NCBI RefSeq assembly: GCF_026745355.1
Contig: NC_079209.1
Coordinates: 36,933,846 to 36,997,845 of the forward strand
Origin: Beta vulgaris subsp. vulgaris
Lineage: Eukaryota; Streptophyta; Magnoliopsida; Caryophyllales; Amaranthaceae
Direction: 5' to 3'
Length of the DNA stretch: 64,000 bases
Shown: positions 34,658 to 45,774 of the stretch, one piece after another
How positions within the stretch are numbered: position 1 is the stretch's first letter
Layout of the letters: each line of letters begins with the position of its first letter
The notes under the pieces: model-generated
What the model was told of the DNA's origin: nothing
Seen by the model: only the letters and a program-made list of their open reading frames with translations
Databases searched by the model: none
Position numbers and translations under genes: made by a program

Positions 34658-35425
34658 CTTCTTAAAATCCAGCTTCATTCTCCTCAAATCAGCATATTTC
34701 TTTTGTCGATCTTGTGCGATTTTCATTTTCTCTCGAATTACCCGAACCTGCTCCATTGTATCTTGAATCAACTCAGGTCCACTGGTATACCCTGGACTTT
34801 CATCCCAACAAATAGGTGTTCGACATTTACGCCCATATAAAGCTTCATATGGAGCCATACCAATGCTAGATTGATAACTGTTATTATAGGAAAATTCTAT
34901 TAATGCCAATTTATCCTCCCAGGAGCCTTTAAATTCCAATACGCAGGCTCGCAACATGTCTTCTAATATTTGGATTATTCGCCGTCTTTCCCATCTGTTG
35001 CTGGATGGAATGCTGTGCTAAATTTCTGAGTGACCCCAAAGCTTCTTGCAATTTCTCCCAGAAATGTGACAGAAACCGGGTATCTCGGTCGAAATAATGG
35101 TGGTTGGAAGCCATGCAATCGAACAATTCCTGTATATATGCATCTGCTAGTGTTTCTTGCTCCAAGTTACTCCCATGGAATAAACGAGTTGTCTTTGTCA
35201 ATCTGTCCACTACAACCCATATAGAGTCATTTCCCCTTCTTGATTTAGGTAAGCCTGATACAAAATCCATGGAAATCGAATCCCATTTCCATTCCGGTAC
35301 TGGCAATGGCTCAGCAATCCAGACATTTTCTTCCGCTCAAATTTTACCTTCTGACAAATTAAACACCTTGCCACACACTGTGAGATATCTCTCTTTAACC
35401 CTTTCCACCAGAAATGTTTCTTCAC
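34616..35425 (-). pseudogene. Element C integrase
   Basis: The frame 35425-35210 has the zinc region (FWWKGLKRDISQCVARCLIC). The frame 35306-34929 has WKWDSISMDFVSGLPK, VVVDRLTK and FDRDTRFLSHFWEKLQEALG. The frame 34957-34616 has MLRACVLEFKGSWEDK, FSYNNSYQSSIGMAPYEALY and GRKCRTPICW. Frameshifts near 35160, 35010 and 34950 break the core, and the TDGQTER region with the catalytic glutamate is only partly readable (QQMGKTANN in a wrong phase). Confidence 0.85.
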
Positions 35426-35785
35426 ATCCTAAATCATTTTATCTCTGCCTGGATGAACTGAATAAGCACTGTTATGCGCTTCCTTCAAATTTTATTCTTC
35501 AATTCCCCGTCATTAGGAATACACCATCTTCCATTTAAACGAATACTTCCATCAGCATATTCTTGGAAGTCCGTCATCTCATTTTTTCTATCTTTAACTT
35601 CAACTCCTTGATGAAATCATCTTTATCCTGCTTTTCCCGAATTTCTTCAAAGAGAGACGGTTTCATCTAATTGCATTTAATTCTCCTGTAATTGACCTCT
35701 TGCAACCACTCGCAAATCAATTGTACCAGCTGTTATACAACTCCTCTTGCACTGAATCAATGCATTCACTTCCCGACGAGGTCTT
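35426..35785 (-). pseudogene. Element C RNase H/integrase linker, degraded
   Basis: Minus-strand sequence matching the linker and N-terminal integrase region. Several frameshifts occur and no frame stays open for more than about 30 codons. Confidence 0.5.
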
Positions 35786-36740
35786 CTACTCAGAGCATCT
35801 CAACTTTATTTGCTTTTCCCGATGATATTGAATATCTATATCATAATCTTTAAGTAATTCCAACCATCTCCGTTGCCTCATATTCATTTCCTTCTGGCTG
35901 AAAATATATTTTAAACTCTTATGATCAGTATAAACCTTGCAAGAGACTCCATATAAATAATGTCTCCACAATTTCAGTGCAAAGACGACTGCTGCTAATT
36001 CCAAGTCATGCACATGATAGTTTTTCTCATGAATCTTAAATTGCCTGGAAGCGTAAGCTATAACTCGCTGGTTCTGCATTAGCATACATCCTAATCCTTC
36101 CTGAGAGGCATCACTAAAAACCTCAAATCCTTCTGTCCCAGAAGGTAGAGCTAAGACTGGAGCGCTAGTCAATCTTTCTTTTAACTCCTGAAAAGCCTTC
36201 TCACATTTCTCTGTCCACTGAAATCTTGTATTCTTCTTGATAAATTCGTAATCGGACAAGCTATTCGCGAAAAATTCTCCACGAATCTTCTATAATATCC
36301 AGCAAGCCCAAGAAAACTTCTAACTTCCCCAACATTGTAGGTGCAGGCCATTCTTTTACCGCTTTTATCTTTTCAGGATCCACTGCTATACCTTCTTTGG
36401 TTACAACATGTCCTAAGAACATTACTTGATCCAACCAAAAGTCACACTTACTCAGCTTTGCATAGAGTTTCTCTCTTCGCAATATTTCTAAACCTCTCTC
36501 AAATGTTCTTCATGCTCTTTGCGATCTTTAGAAGTGCACCAATATATCATCAATAAAAATTACCACAAACCGATCGAGCAAAGGCTTAAAGTACCTCTGC
36601 ATTAAATCCATAAAGGCTGTTGCTGCATTAGTGAGTCCAAACGGCATCACCACAAACTCATAATGCCCATATCTAGTTCTGAATACTATTTTTGGTATAT
36701 CTTCTTCCACGATGCGCATTTGATGATACCCCGGCCTTAA
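35786..36740 (-). pseudogene. Element C RT second half and RNase H
   Basis: The frame 36719-36528 gives [20 protein letters not shown] and the catalytic box [12 protein letters not shown]. The frame 36482-36261 gives KLYAKLSKCDFWLDQVMFLG and VVTKEGIAVDPEKIKAVKEW. The frame 36259-35786 gives RNase H with [39 protein letters not shown] and [11 protein letters not shown]. Frameshifts separate the three. Active-site residues remain readable. Confidence 0.85.
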
Positions 36741-36742
36741 AT

Positions 36743-37581
36743 CTATCTTTGAGAATATTCCGCCCCCTTCAACTGATCGAACATATCATCAATTCGGGGT
36801 AATGGATATCTATTTCGGATTGTGATTTTATTAATTTCCCGATAATCTATACACAATCTCATCGTACCATCCTTTTTCTTCACAAATAACACTAGTGCGC
36901 CCCATGGAGACACACTAGGTCGGATATAACCTTTCTGCAACAATTCTTCTAATTGCTTTTTCAATTCAGCCATTTCTGCAGGAGCCATCCTATAAGGAGC
37001 TCTAGATATCGGTGTTGCCCCCGGCACCAGATCAATATGAAAATCAACCACCCGATGTGGTGGCAGACCCGGTAAATCTCCTGGAAATACATCCTGGAAT
37101 TCTCTTACCACCGGAATTTCTTCAATTTTCCTTTCCTCCTTTTTACCCCATTCTATTTGATTCACATAACCGATACCTTCAAGCATCATCTCTGTATCAT
37201 TCTCAATTATCACCTCACCTTTTTCTATCGGTCTCACCATTCCTTCTTTATACACAACGTTATCTCCGCATGGAGACCTCATTTTGACAGCTCTAGCGTA
37301 ACATTCTATCACCGCCCTATTTTTACTTAACCAATTCATTCCCAAAATCACATTAATAATCCAAATTAAAGGGTATCAATCTACCCGCAATTCGGACCCT
37401 GCTATTCTATTTCAACATTTCTAAATATCCATTTAAACATATCGACTCCCTTTGGCATACAAATTGCATATTTAAAGGTTGCAACATGGTCTACACGGCA
37501 GATTGCTACAACATATTTGAAACAAATGAATGTGAAGCTCCAGAATCAAATAAACTTGGCCATCGAATTACATACAAATCT
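36743..37581 (-). pseudogene. Element C protease remnant and RT first half
   Basis: The protease active site LFDSGASHSFVS is readable at about 37553-37518, followed by stops. The frame 37351-36743 (202 codons) carries [17 protein letters not shown], then [57 protein letters not shown] and [20 protein letters not shown]. It stops by frameshift just before the KID motif. Upstream of 37581 the sequence jumps into the LTR, so the protease N-terminus and gag are gone. Confidence 0.85.
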
Positions 37582-39620
37582 GAAATCTTAATTACAAAAC
37601 TCAAAATCTTTTAATTTGCGAAGGAAGAATGGAATTTTTGAGGGACGTCTCCCTGCTTTTTTAAACTTCTCTGCAAGACTTCCTAGGTCATGACCCTATA
37701 TAACAGAGCAATACCCGCTCCGGAGCAATACTCGCTCTAATGATTCAAAGAGCAAACCCGCTCTACAATTGTTGTTCATCACTGCTAATGCACCTACTTC
37801 CCTTTTTTTTTAAAATAGTCTTTACTTATACTTAATTATATTCAAAACTTTCTTTTCCAATACTTGATCAACCAACTTACTACTCAACTTAACTTAATTA
37901 TCAAAACAAGTTCTGAAAACACACTTGCTATGTCAAGTTCCACTATGTTTGGAAAGGTAACTTAACAACCATAGTTCGAAAGGATGTGAGAGTGAACAAA
38001 GGTGGTTAAAGGATGGTTTAATAAGATATGGCAGTAGGTGAAAGGTTCATAAAATGAACTTAACATATGGAAGATTACTTCACACAAATAGAACATAGGT
38101 CCATTCAGATGGTTCTCGGTTTGGTGTTGTTAACAATTGTTCTATGCGATGAATTAATAGGACTTATTGAGTTTAGCCAAAGTTTAGGATTCTAACTTCA
38201 TATATATGTAGTTACAGTAGGTATTCACAAAGAGAAACACATTGAAAGGGTCGAAGGCACAAAGGTTTACAAGTCCAAAAGTAGTTAAGCGAAAAGTCGA
38301 GTTTTTAGGTGTAGTTTTCTTCTCAAAAGAGGTTATATTCAATCTACGAAAAAGATGTGTTACAAGGTCATTAAGCAGCAGTATAAGTGTATTTATAGGA
38401 GGTTATCATGTAAGGGTAACAACAATGGAAGCACTTAATACCAAAACACAATCGAAATACAAACACGGTTAAATCGGGTTTTAAGAGGAACTTGACATGC
38501 AACGGTTTTTTTTATTCGAAGTCATCAATCACAAAGTATAATTAACATATTGAAATCACATACTTATAACTCATTATCAAAACAGTAAGTTTCTCCACAC
38601 AAACATATTCGTAGCTCAATAATCTCCATAAACAAGTGTTATGACAAAAATTGAGAAAATAAGCTTTAACGGTGGTTCTTGTGTACCTTAATTTTGGTGT
38701 TTAGGAAATTAAACCTTGCTTAGCAACCTTTACTATTCCTCTTGCAACCTCCTAAGACCTTAATAGAAACATTCATTACCTTAGAGTTAGTAATGAACCC
38801 AAAGAAATCAAATTTAAAGCCAATATACCTCATGCATGCTGAAATTAAGCCATGTCTCACCTTCTTTAGTTTTTCTTAGGTTTACAGTGATGAAACCTTA
38901 AAACTAATGTCTGCCCAGTGTTAAAGACACCTTGAAGAATCTATGGAAGTGTTTGCATGCGAAAAACCAGAGCAAAGAACCAAGGAAACAAGCTGCCAAA
39001 ACAGCCTTGCTAAGACGCCAGATATGGCGTGAGAAAAGAGAGAGAAGAAGATGTTTTCTTGTGTTTGTTTGTGAGATGATTTGATGATACTTAATGAGGA
39101 TCTTCCCCTCTCATATATGCAGAATGGTAAGGGTGAACTTGTCATTTTCGGTTTAGTATTAGGGGCAAAATCGTCCTTTCACTCGCTTATGTACTAACCA
39201 GATTTTTCCAAAGCTTCAACTCGGATTTTCTTCCTTAATTCCTTCCTAATCCTTAATTATTCTTAACTAAATCTCTCCCAAGTATACCACATACCTAAAT
39301 GAAGACATCTTAACCTAATCAATTCCTTAATCTCACTTCCTCGAATAACAAATCGATATCAAATACTAACACAAATCCCATAATTCTGAGACGATATTCA
39401 ATATTCCTAGCTTAATCCATAAATTACTTAGTTATCACATAGCTCATGTTATTAGTTAGCTAATAACACAAAATATCCACGTTAGCAACAAATTCACATA
39501 ACATTTATTTACACTTTTAGAATTCGGAGCGTATCGATCACAGTTTAATTTAATCGTAATTATCTTAATTGATTGCGGATTATTGATTCTAATATTAGCT
39601 TAATAATTCAGGCTATTACA
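37582..39620 (-). mobile_element. 5' LTR of element C, 3'-truncated
   Basis: It matches 32181-34208 of the 3' LTR nearly base for base (TAATTACAAAACTCAAAATC at the deletion joint). It keeps the promoter half and the donor-like site at 38686 but lacks the last 610 bases, including the hairpin and acceptor. Confidence 0.9.
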
Positions 39621-40286
39621 CCTACCTTCCTAGAAAACTGGATCAGAGAGTTTGAGAAAATTTTTGGGGCTATGAACCGTCCTAAGGGCATGAGACTGGG
39701 TCAGGCTATGTTATATCTTAAGGAAGAGGTTGACTGATGGTGGAGAGAGAATGGTGCTAGACTAAGTGTTGTGTAAGGATTCACTTGGGATGCTTTTGTT
39801 ACTGCCTTAAGGGGGAAGTTTTACCCTGCATTTATGAGAAAACAGGAGGCCCAGGAGTTCATTAACCTTAGGATGGGTAGTATGATCATCTCTGAGTATT
39901 ACAACAAATTTATAGCACTAACGAGGTTTGCACATGAGGTTGTAGCTAGTGAGGAGTTGAAGGCTCAGAGGTTTGAGCAAGGGTTGACTGATGAGATACA
40001 ACTGTGGTTAGGAGGTGAGACCTTTACATCCCTCGACATTGTGTATGGGAGAGCCGCCCACAATTATATACTCCAGTCGAGGCGGGATAAAAATAATATT
40101 ATGGTATGTGAGAAAAGGAAAGATTTCAACGCTGGGGGAAATCAGGGGAACTTCAAGAGAAACAAGAATGGGAATGGAAATTTCCAAGGGAGGAATAACC
40201 AGTACAACAACAACAACAAGGGTCGAACTAAGAGAGTGTATCACTGTAAGAAGTGCATCAACAACCACCCTATTAGAGACTGTAAG
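39621..40286 (+). pseudogene. Element D Gag, capsid core and first cysteine box
   Basis: After the CCTAC duplication the frame reads FLENWIREFEKIFGAMNRPK, LKEEVD, stop, WWRENGAR, then ALRGKFYPAFMRKQEAQEF, INLRMGSMIISEYYNKF and ELKAQRFEQGLTDEIQLWLG. It ends with VYHCKKCINNHPIRDC at 40284, a cysteine/histidine box. An LTR starts at 40287. Two stops (in EEVD*WW and V*GF) disable it. The longest open piece begins at 39834. Confidence 0.85.
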
Positions 40287-42471
40287 TGTAACGCCCCGAA
40301 AAATACATAACCTTAATCGTCAGAGGAAGCATAACTTAAGCCTGTGGGTTATGGCCCACAAATAAAATAATACCCTAAAATTTGAAAATCAACTATTTAA
40401 TTACTCATCAAAAAATAATACTTGTTTATCCATCATACATAATCTCCATAACGCAGTCTATTAGTGATCCACAACTGTTCTTCCATACTAAAACATAAAA
40501 CAAAACGTCATGAGCTGAGGCTCAGTAACATACTACTCTAACAACTTAAATTCATTTCACATCATTTTATTTATAATCAGGGAGGAGAGAATAAGTAAAA
40601 CTAATTCGCAAACATAGCATATCATGTTACATTATCTTCTTTATCATGTTCATCATCTTGATTCATATTATTTGGTAACTTGGCTCGTACAACAGAAGGG
40701 ACGTCTCCCCATAACATACAAAAGGCCGCGACCACAACATAGGTGACACTTTCGGTGCCCATATCGTTGACATACAGAAGGTCGGTCACAACATAGGTGA
40801 CACTTGCGGTGCCCACAAAAAGACGATCACAACATAGGTGACACTTTTGGTGCCCCATCATTAACCAGAAGGGTGACCCGACAAAGGTGACACTTGCGGT
40901 ATCCACGAGACACTGCCAAGAACCTTCTTTCACTTAAACTTTATCATGTTTCGTTTCTTTTGGCATTACATAATTATAACGTAATCATCATCATATTTTT
41001 GTAACATCAAAGTCGTCATACTTCATAAAACATCATATCATTTAATAAACATTATTTAGATAACAAACATTTCATATCCCGCACACCATAAAAACATCGC
41101 ATAAACATTTCATAAAAACATCATATGAAACATAGTTGGAAGGGGAGTGCGGGTGCTAGCAGTAGACATTACCTCAATTCCTTCTTAACAACCTTGATAG
41201 CCAGGGGACGCTTGTAATATCCTATATCTTCTTTAATCTATTCAAGAATAATTTTATTGATGAATGTTTCGTTGTTTAGCTTTTAAGCCTAAATATTAGT
41301 TAGAGCTTATTAAGGTCGTAACGTTCATTATAACGTTGTAAAGGTCTCATTAAAGTTTATCATGTCTTAGTCGTTAATAACTTCTTAAGGTGACTCTTTG
41401 AACAACTAAATAGGTGAAATAACTCCTTTAGTTATACTTTAAGAATTATCGAAACATTAAAGTTATATTATTACATAATATATAACCATTTGAAAGTATA
41501 ATAATATTATAAGAGTTCATAGTTAATCATTAATTAATCGTCTATTATTAAACTAATTAAGTTTATTCCTATAATAGAACCATTAATATTATTATATTAT
41601 TATTTACTCACAAAAACTAAAAAGTCAAGTTATGTTGTTATTTTAAGTGAACTTAAGTATTGGTGAGGTAATAATAACTTATACTCAAATTACGAATAAC
41701 AAACTTATTGGATTTTTAATTGGTTTTAGTTAACTCAAACAACTTAGTCATTAGGAATTTATAGCCCAATAATAATTATAGGAAATAAGTTAGATTGTTT
41801 AACTAAACTAACTAAGTCAGCCTTTTAATAAAAATATGAAAAGTCCATTCATGTTTTAGCCTAACAACATAACAATTCAGATTTATAAACACTTTAAGTT
41901 TAGTTTAACTTAGATTTTCCTAAGCCCAAACTAACATAACATAAAATTTAGCTCAGTCCACAAATAAATCAGCTTACTAATACTGAGTGAAATAAACTTT
42001 TAGGCCCAAAACTCAACTAACTAACGATAGCTTTAACTGGGTTTACAAACCAAAAATCAGAAAACTAAGAGGGAAGAGGATCATATACCTCTGCTCAGTG
42101 AGCAGGGTCGACACGAAGAGCTCCAGTGAACGATGTGCAACGGCGAACTACGAGCAGCCGGTGGCCCACGCAACTCCGGCGCGGCGCAGGGGCACAAAAT
42201 CGCTGCAGCGAACAGAGAGGGACGCGACTGGCGAGGGAGTTGGATGAAGAAAACGAGGTGTGGTGCTGGCGTGGCTGAGCGTGGGTGGCGCAGCGCGGCA
42301 ACGAATGAAGATGGAGGTGGGTGGTGGTGCGGCAGCACCGCTACGGTGCACGACAGAGAAGCGTGAGACTTTGCGTGGGGTTGAGCGAGAAGAATGGGGT
42401 GCGAGGAAGAGAGAGAAAGGGTGGGTGCGGTGGTGGTTTAGCGGATGACAGTTGTAGGAAGGGCGAGTGGT
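40287..42471 (-). mobile_element. Gypsy LTR (or LTR fragment) of another family
   Basis: The left edge TGTAACGCCCCGAAAA is a reversed LTR end. On the minus strand it carries a TGAGC/GCTCA hairpin near 40511-40524, a donor-like TTGAG|GTAATG at 41172 and a CT-rich leader (42410-42470 region, GC-rich and gene-like). No TATTACA-type right end is visible: the next LTR begins at 42472. A TGTAATATCC word at 41211 could be a separate LTR start, which I could not decide. GC-rich open frames at 42081-42560 run on both strands and are not called as genes. Confidence 0.65.
40728..40906. repeat. Tandem repeat, about 45-55-bp unit, four copies
   Basis: ACAACATAGGTGACACTT recurs three times almost exactly, and once as GACAAAGGTGACACTTGCGG, each followed by CGGTGCCCA or a variant. 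The spacing varies. The array is inside the LTR at 40287-42471. Confidence 0.8.
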
Positions 42472-43310
42472 GTAACACCCCCAAAATCCATACGCGTCTA
42501 CCCCTACTACGTCGCATCGACTTTGGGCGTGTTACCGCCGCGATGGAACGCAAGGCATAATAAGAGTTAACGATAACTTAAAACATTGTCTCGAAAACTA
42601 AAATGCAGCGGAATTAAAATATAATTACAACTCGGGAATCATCAACGACCCCTTTCATTCAAACCACAAACCATTTATGAAAGTCTTAGAAAAACCAATA
42701 ATACTTATTTCAAAATGCTTTAAATGCAGATACCAAAGACTAGTCCCCGTATGCTCGATATCATGCAGCAGCACTAGCACACCTAGTCTGCTCCCCATTG
42801 TAGCATCAATGGTTCATCGGAGTTCAACAAACACATAATAACACACAATCTGCTATGCTGAGTACGTAATGAACCATTGAATACATATTAGCACAAATGA
42901 GACATACATGAACAATCTTAAGCATGATACTACATTATGTTACATCCTTTAATCTTAATCTTTAACCTTTATTTGGCATCAAACGAGCACCGTCATCTTA
43001 CTAGAATCATACGGGCTACTGAATCCTTAATAGACAACGTGGTCTATTAGATGAAATGCAAATACGATTTTGTTCCGTCTCACACCCATCACCTTAGTAT
43101 GCATACCCCCAATCACCTTAGTATGCATCACCGGCATCGAACGGGCACTGTCATCTTACTAGAATCATACGGGCTACTGAATCCTTAATAGACAACTTGG
43201 TCTATTAGATGAAATGCAAATACGGTTTTGTTCCGTCTCACACCCATCACCTTAGTATGCATACCCCCAAGATCGAACGGAACCTTCCGCCTACTTGAGT
43301 TATCAAAAAT
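42472..43310 (-). mobile_element. Partial LTR of a further gypsy family
   Basis: It starts TGTAACACCCCCAAAATCCA. The first 190 bases match, reversed, the fragment at 50418-50606, so a defined family exists. It has a TACTCAGC-type hairpin near 42851-42863 and an internal tandem duplication. The promoter half is missing and the right edge merges into an A-rich region near 43310. Confidence 0.7.
42975..43282. repeat. 158-bp tandem duplication
   Basis: The block from GGCATCAAACGAGCACCGTC (42975) recurs from GGCATCGAACGGGCACTGTC (43133) with few changes through CACCTTAGTATGCATACCCC. Confidence 0.85.
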
Positions 43311-44478
43311 ATAAGGACACTACTGTCATATTACAAACCACTATAATAATATAGATAAAAAAATGTAAAATTAAAATTGAATCTAGAACAATTTCATCTA
43401 AAAATAATATCGTTCATTATAAGTAACTATGTATCTGAGTACAATTCCTGTTCCATCTGAAAAGATTAAGGCCGACGTTTTCCAATGTGCTCGAGGGAGA
43501 CGACTTCGAGAAGAGCAAATTTTCAGATCTAAAAATGAAAATAAGAATTCCAGAAATAAAAGGCAAAAAGAAAATTCTAGATATGAAAATAAACCTTAAA
43601 AATACCAAAAAAGTAAACAAAAAAAAATCAAATATAAAAAATAAAAACAGAAACGAAAGGCCCTTATTTTGAACTGCATGAACTAAGTCCTTTTTTATTT
43701 TTCAAATGCCAAAAAAGTAAAAAAAAAAAAAATCAGATTTAAAAGATTTTATTTTTCAGATCTGAAATGAAAAAACGAATTAATAGAAAATCATATCTAA
43801 AAATGAAAAATCGAGATTAAAGACGTTGATGAACGATATTTAAAAAATGAAAAAATTCAAACCTGTCAAAGTCTTACTCATGAAGACGCTCGCCGGAAAA
43901 CGTGAAGGTCTTACTCATGAATTTCGTTCTTTCCCGGGAAGCTTTACGTTCGGTCGCTCGTCGGAAAACGGAAAAGGCGCTCGATTGTGAATGAAATACG
44001 ATTTGTTGATGCGAACTTGTGAACTTGAGAAAACGATTCGTTCGAATTTTGATGTAGTTGGTGTTTTGGGGGGATTTGAAGGATAAATGAAAGGAAGAAG
44101 CGTTCAAAACTGGGAGAGAGATTAGTGGGGTGGGGTTTGAAGGAGAAATGAAAGGAACGGCTGAGAGACTGAGAGGGTAGGTAGGGTAAAGGGATTTAAT
44201 ATGGGCTTTATGGGAAGCCCATCTGCGTCGCACGTGAAGACGACTCGACGCGCTTAGCCCATGTTTAGCACATTCATGAGTTAAGTGATTTGCGTCGGAT
44301 GGGCCAGGGGGTCCGACGCACATCCTTGATATGCGTCGCACTTCATGATGATCCGACGCATATGGCTCTATTTTGTGTCGCAGTTTGGCTCCCGTGCGAT
44401 GCAAATTAGGCTTTTGCGTCGTTTTCGTTTTAGTGCGACGCACTTGGTGGGACGCAAATCGTCCTTTTTCTACTAGTG
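43311..44478. mobile_element. CACTA-type element, right part only
   Basis: The right end reads, in reverse, CACTAGTAGAAAAAGGACGA, and is preceded by clustered TGCGTCG / CGACGCA words in both orientations (44220-44460), which form a subterminal array. Upstream there is an A-rich tract and a leader-like piece similar in build to the CACTA element at 26281-27687. No matching left end was found, so the left terminus seems deleted. Open frames here are not genes. The right flank enters RT of element D at TATATTCGAGG. Confidence 0.7.
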
Positions 44479-45774
44479 TATATTCGAGGAACGAAGTAGA
44501 GCATGATGAGCACTTGAGAATTATTTTGGAGACGCTTAGGAAGAATCAATTATATGCCAAGTTCTCTAAGCGTGAGTTCCGTTTGGAGAAAGTAGCATTT
44601 TTGGGTCACTATGTGTGTAAGGAAGGAGTCTATGTAGATCCTGCTAAGATTCAAGCTATGAGTGAGTAGCCAACTCCAAAGAATGTGTCAGATATTAGAA
44701 GTTTTCTAGGTCTAGTTGGCTATTATAGGAGATTTGTTAGAGATTTCTCTAAGACAGCGAGACCCTTGACCAATATGATGAAAAAGGAGTCAAAGTTTGA
44801 GTGGAGGGAAAAGAGTGAACAAGCCTTTCAAATTTTGAAGGAACGTTTAACCTCCGCACCTGTTTTGGCCCTGCCTGATGGGAATGAGGGATTTGAGGTG
44901 TACAGTGATGCTTCAAAGAATGGTTTGGGATGTGTGTTACACCCGAATGGGAAGGTAATCGCGTATGCGTCGCGTTAGTTGAAACTTTATGAGGCTAATT
45001 ACCCTACCCACGATCTAGAGTTAGCCACCATAGTGTTTGCATTAAAAATTTGGAGACATTACCTCTATGGGGCAACCTGTAAAATATTTACCGACCATAA
45101 GAGCTTGAAATACATTTTCACCCAGAAAGACCTTAATATGAGGCAGAGAAGATGGTTGGAGTTGATTAAAAACTATGACCTAGACATCCAGTATCATGAG
45201 AGGAAAGCAAATGTAGTTGTCGATTCCTTGAGTAGGAAGTCGAGCCATAGCATGAGTGCCATGATAGTCCCTGAGGAGTTGTGTCGAGATATGCAAAGTT
45301 GAGCCTGGAAATTCTAAATCGTTGGAAAATGAGGCAAGATTGAGCAATTTATCTTTGGGGTTGTCAGTTTTTGACTAGATCAAAGAGGGTTAAGTTGTAG
45401 ATGAGCACCTAGATAAGATTAAGGAGAAAATGAAGCAAGGTAAGGAAGCCGACTTTCAGATCCATGATGATGGAAACTTGAGGTTTAAGGGGAGGTGGTG
45501 TGTACCACAAAAGTGTCAGGACCTTTAGAGACGTCTTATGGATGAGGGGCATAACACTCCATATTCTGTGCACCTTGGGGGTGAGAAGTTGTACAAAGAC
45601 CTTAAGGGTATCTATTGGTGGCTAAACATGAAGCGTAAGGTAGCCGAATAGTGTCTAAGTTCCTAACATGTCAAAAAGTGAAGATAGATCATAAGAGACC
45701 CATGGGGAAGATTCAATCTTTAGAGGTTCCTAAATGGAAGTGGGATACCGTTTCTATGGATTTTGTGACTGGTT
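44479..45774 (+). pseudogene. Element D pol fragment: RT second half, RNase H, integrase start
   Basis: Frames give [58 protein letters not shown], RNase H with [15 protein letters not shown] and [19 protein letters not shown], then [11 protein letters not shown]. Stops replace a tryptophan (SE*PTP) and a glutamine (SR*LKL). After 45300 the linker and integrase zinc region are shifted ([14 protein letters not shown] at 45651), and the sequence stops in [13 protein letters not shown] at the LTR joint. PR, the first RT half and the integrase core are missing. Confidence 0.85.

Larger units (their letters stand above)
31571..39620 (-). mobile_element. Element C: Ty3/gypsy chromovirus inserted in gag of element D
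   Basis: It runs from TGTAACAACCCTCCC at 31571 to TTCAGGCTATTACA at 39620, flanked by a perfect CCTAC duplication (31566-31570 and 39621-39625). The coding strand is reversed. The 3' LTR is complete. An internal deletion fuses the protease region at 37581 directly to the middle of the 5' LTR, removing gag, the leader, the primer-binding site and about 610 bases of the LTR. Pol has stops and frameshifts throughout. It cannot transpose by itself. Confidence 0.9.

Noticed and set aside
41211..42471. A separate plus-strand LTR starting at TGTAATATCC
   Set aside because: The flanking signals (reversed hairpin at 40511, reversed donor at 41172, reversed CT leader near 42400) fit one minus-strand LTR better; no TSD or plus-strand end was found.
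42081..42560. GC-rich overlapping frames on both strands
   Set aside because: They lie in the GC-rich leader part of an LTR; several frames are open at once because of composition, and none has a domain.
43874..44443. 189-codon frame on the minus strand
   Set aside because: It spans the CACTA subterminal array and a leader-like piece; there is no known domain and it ends at the transposon edge.
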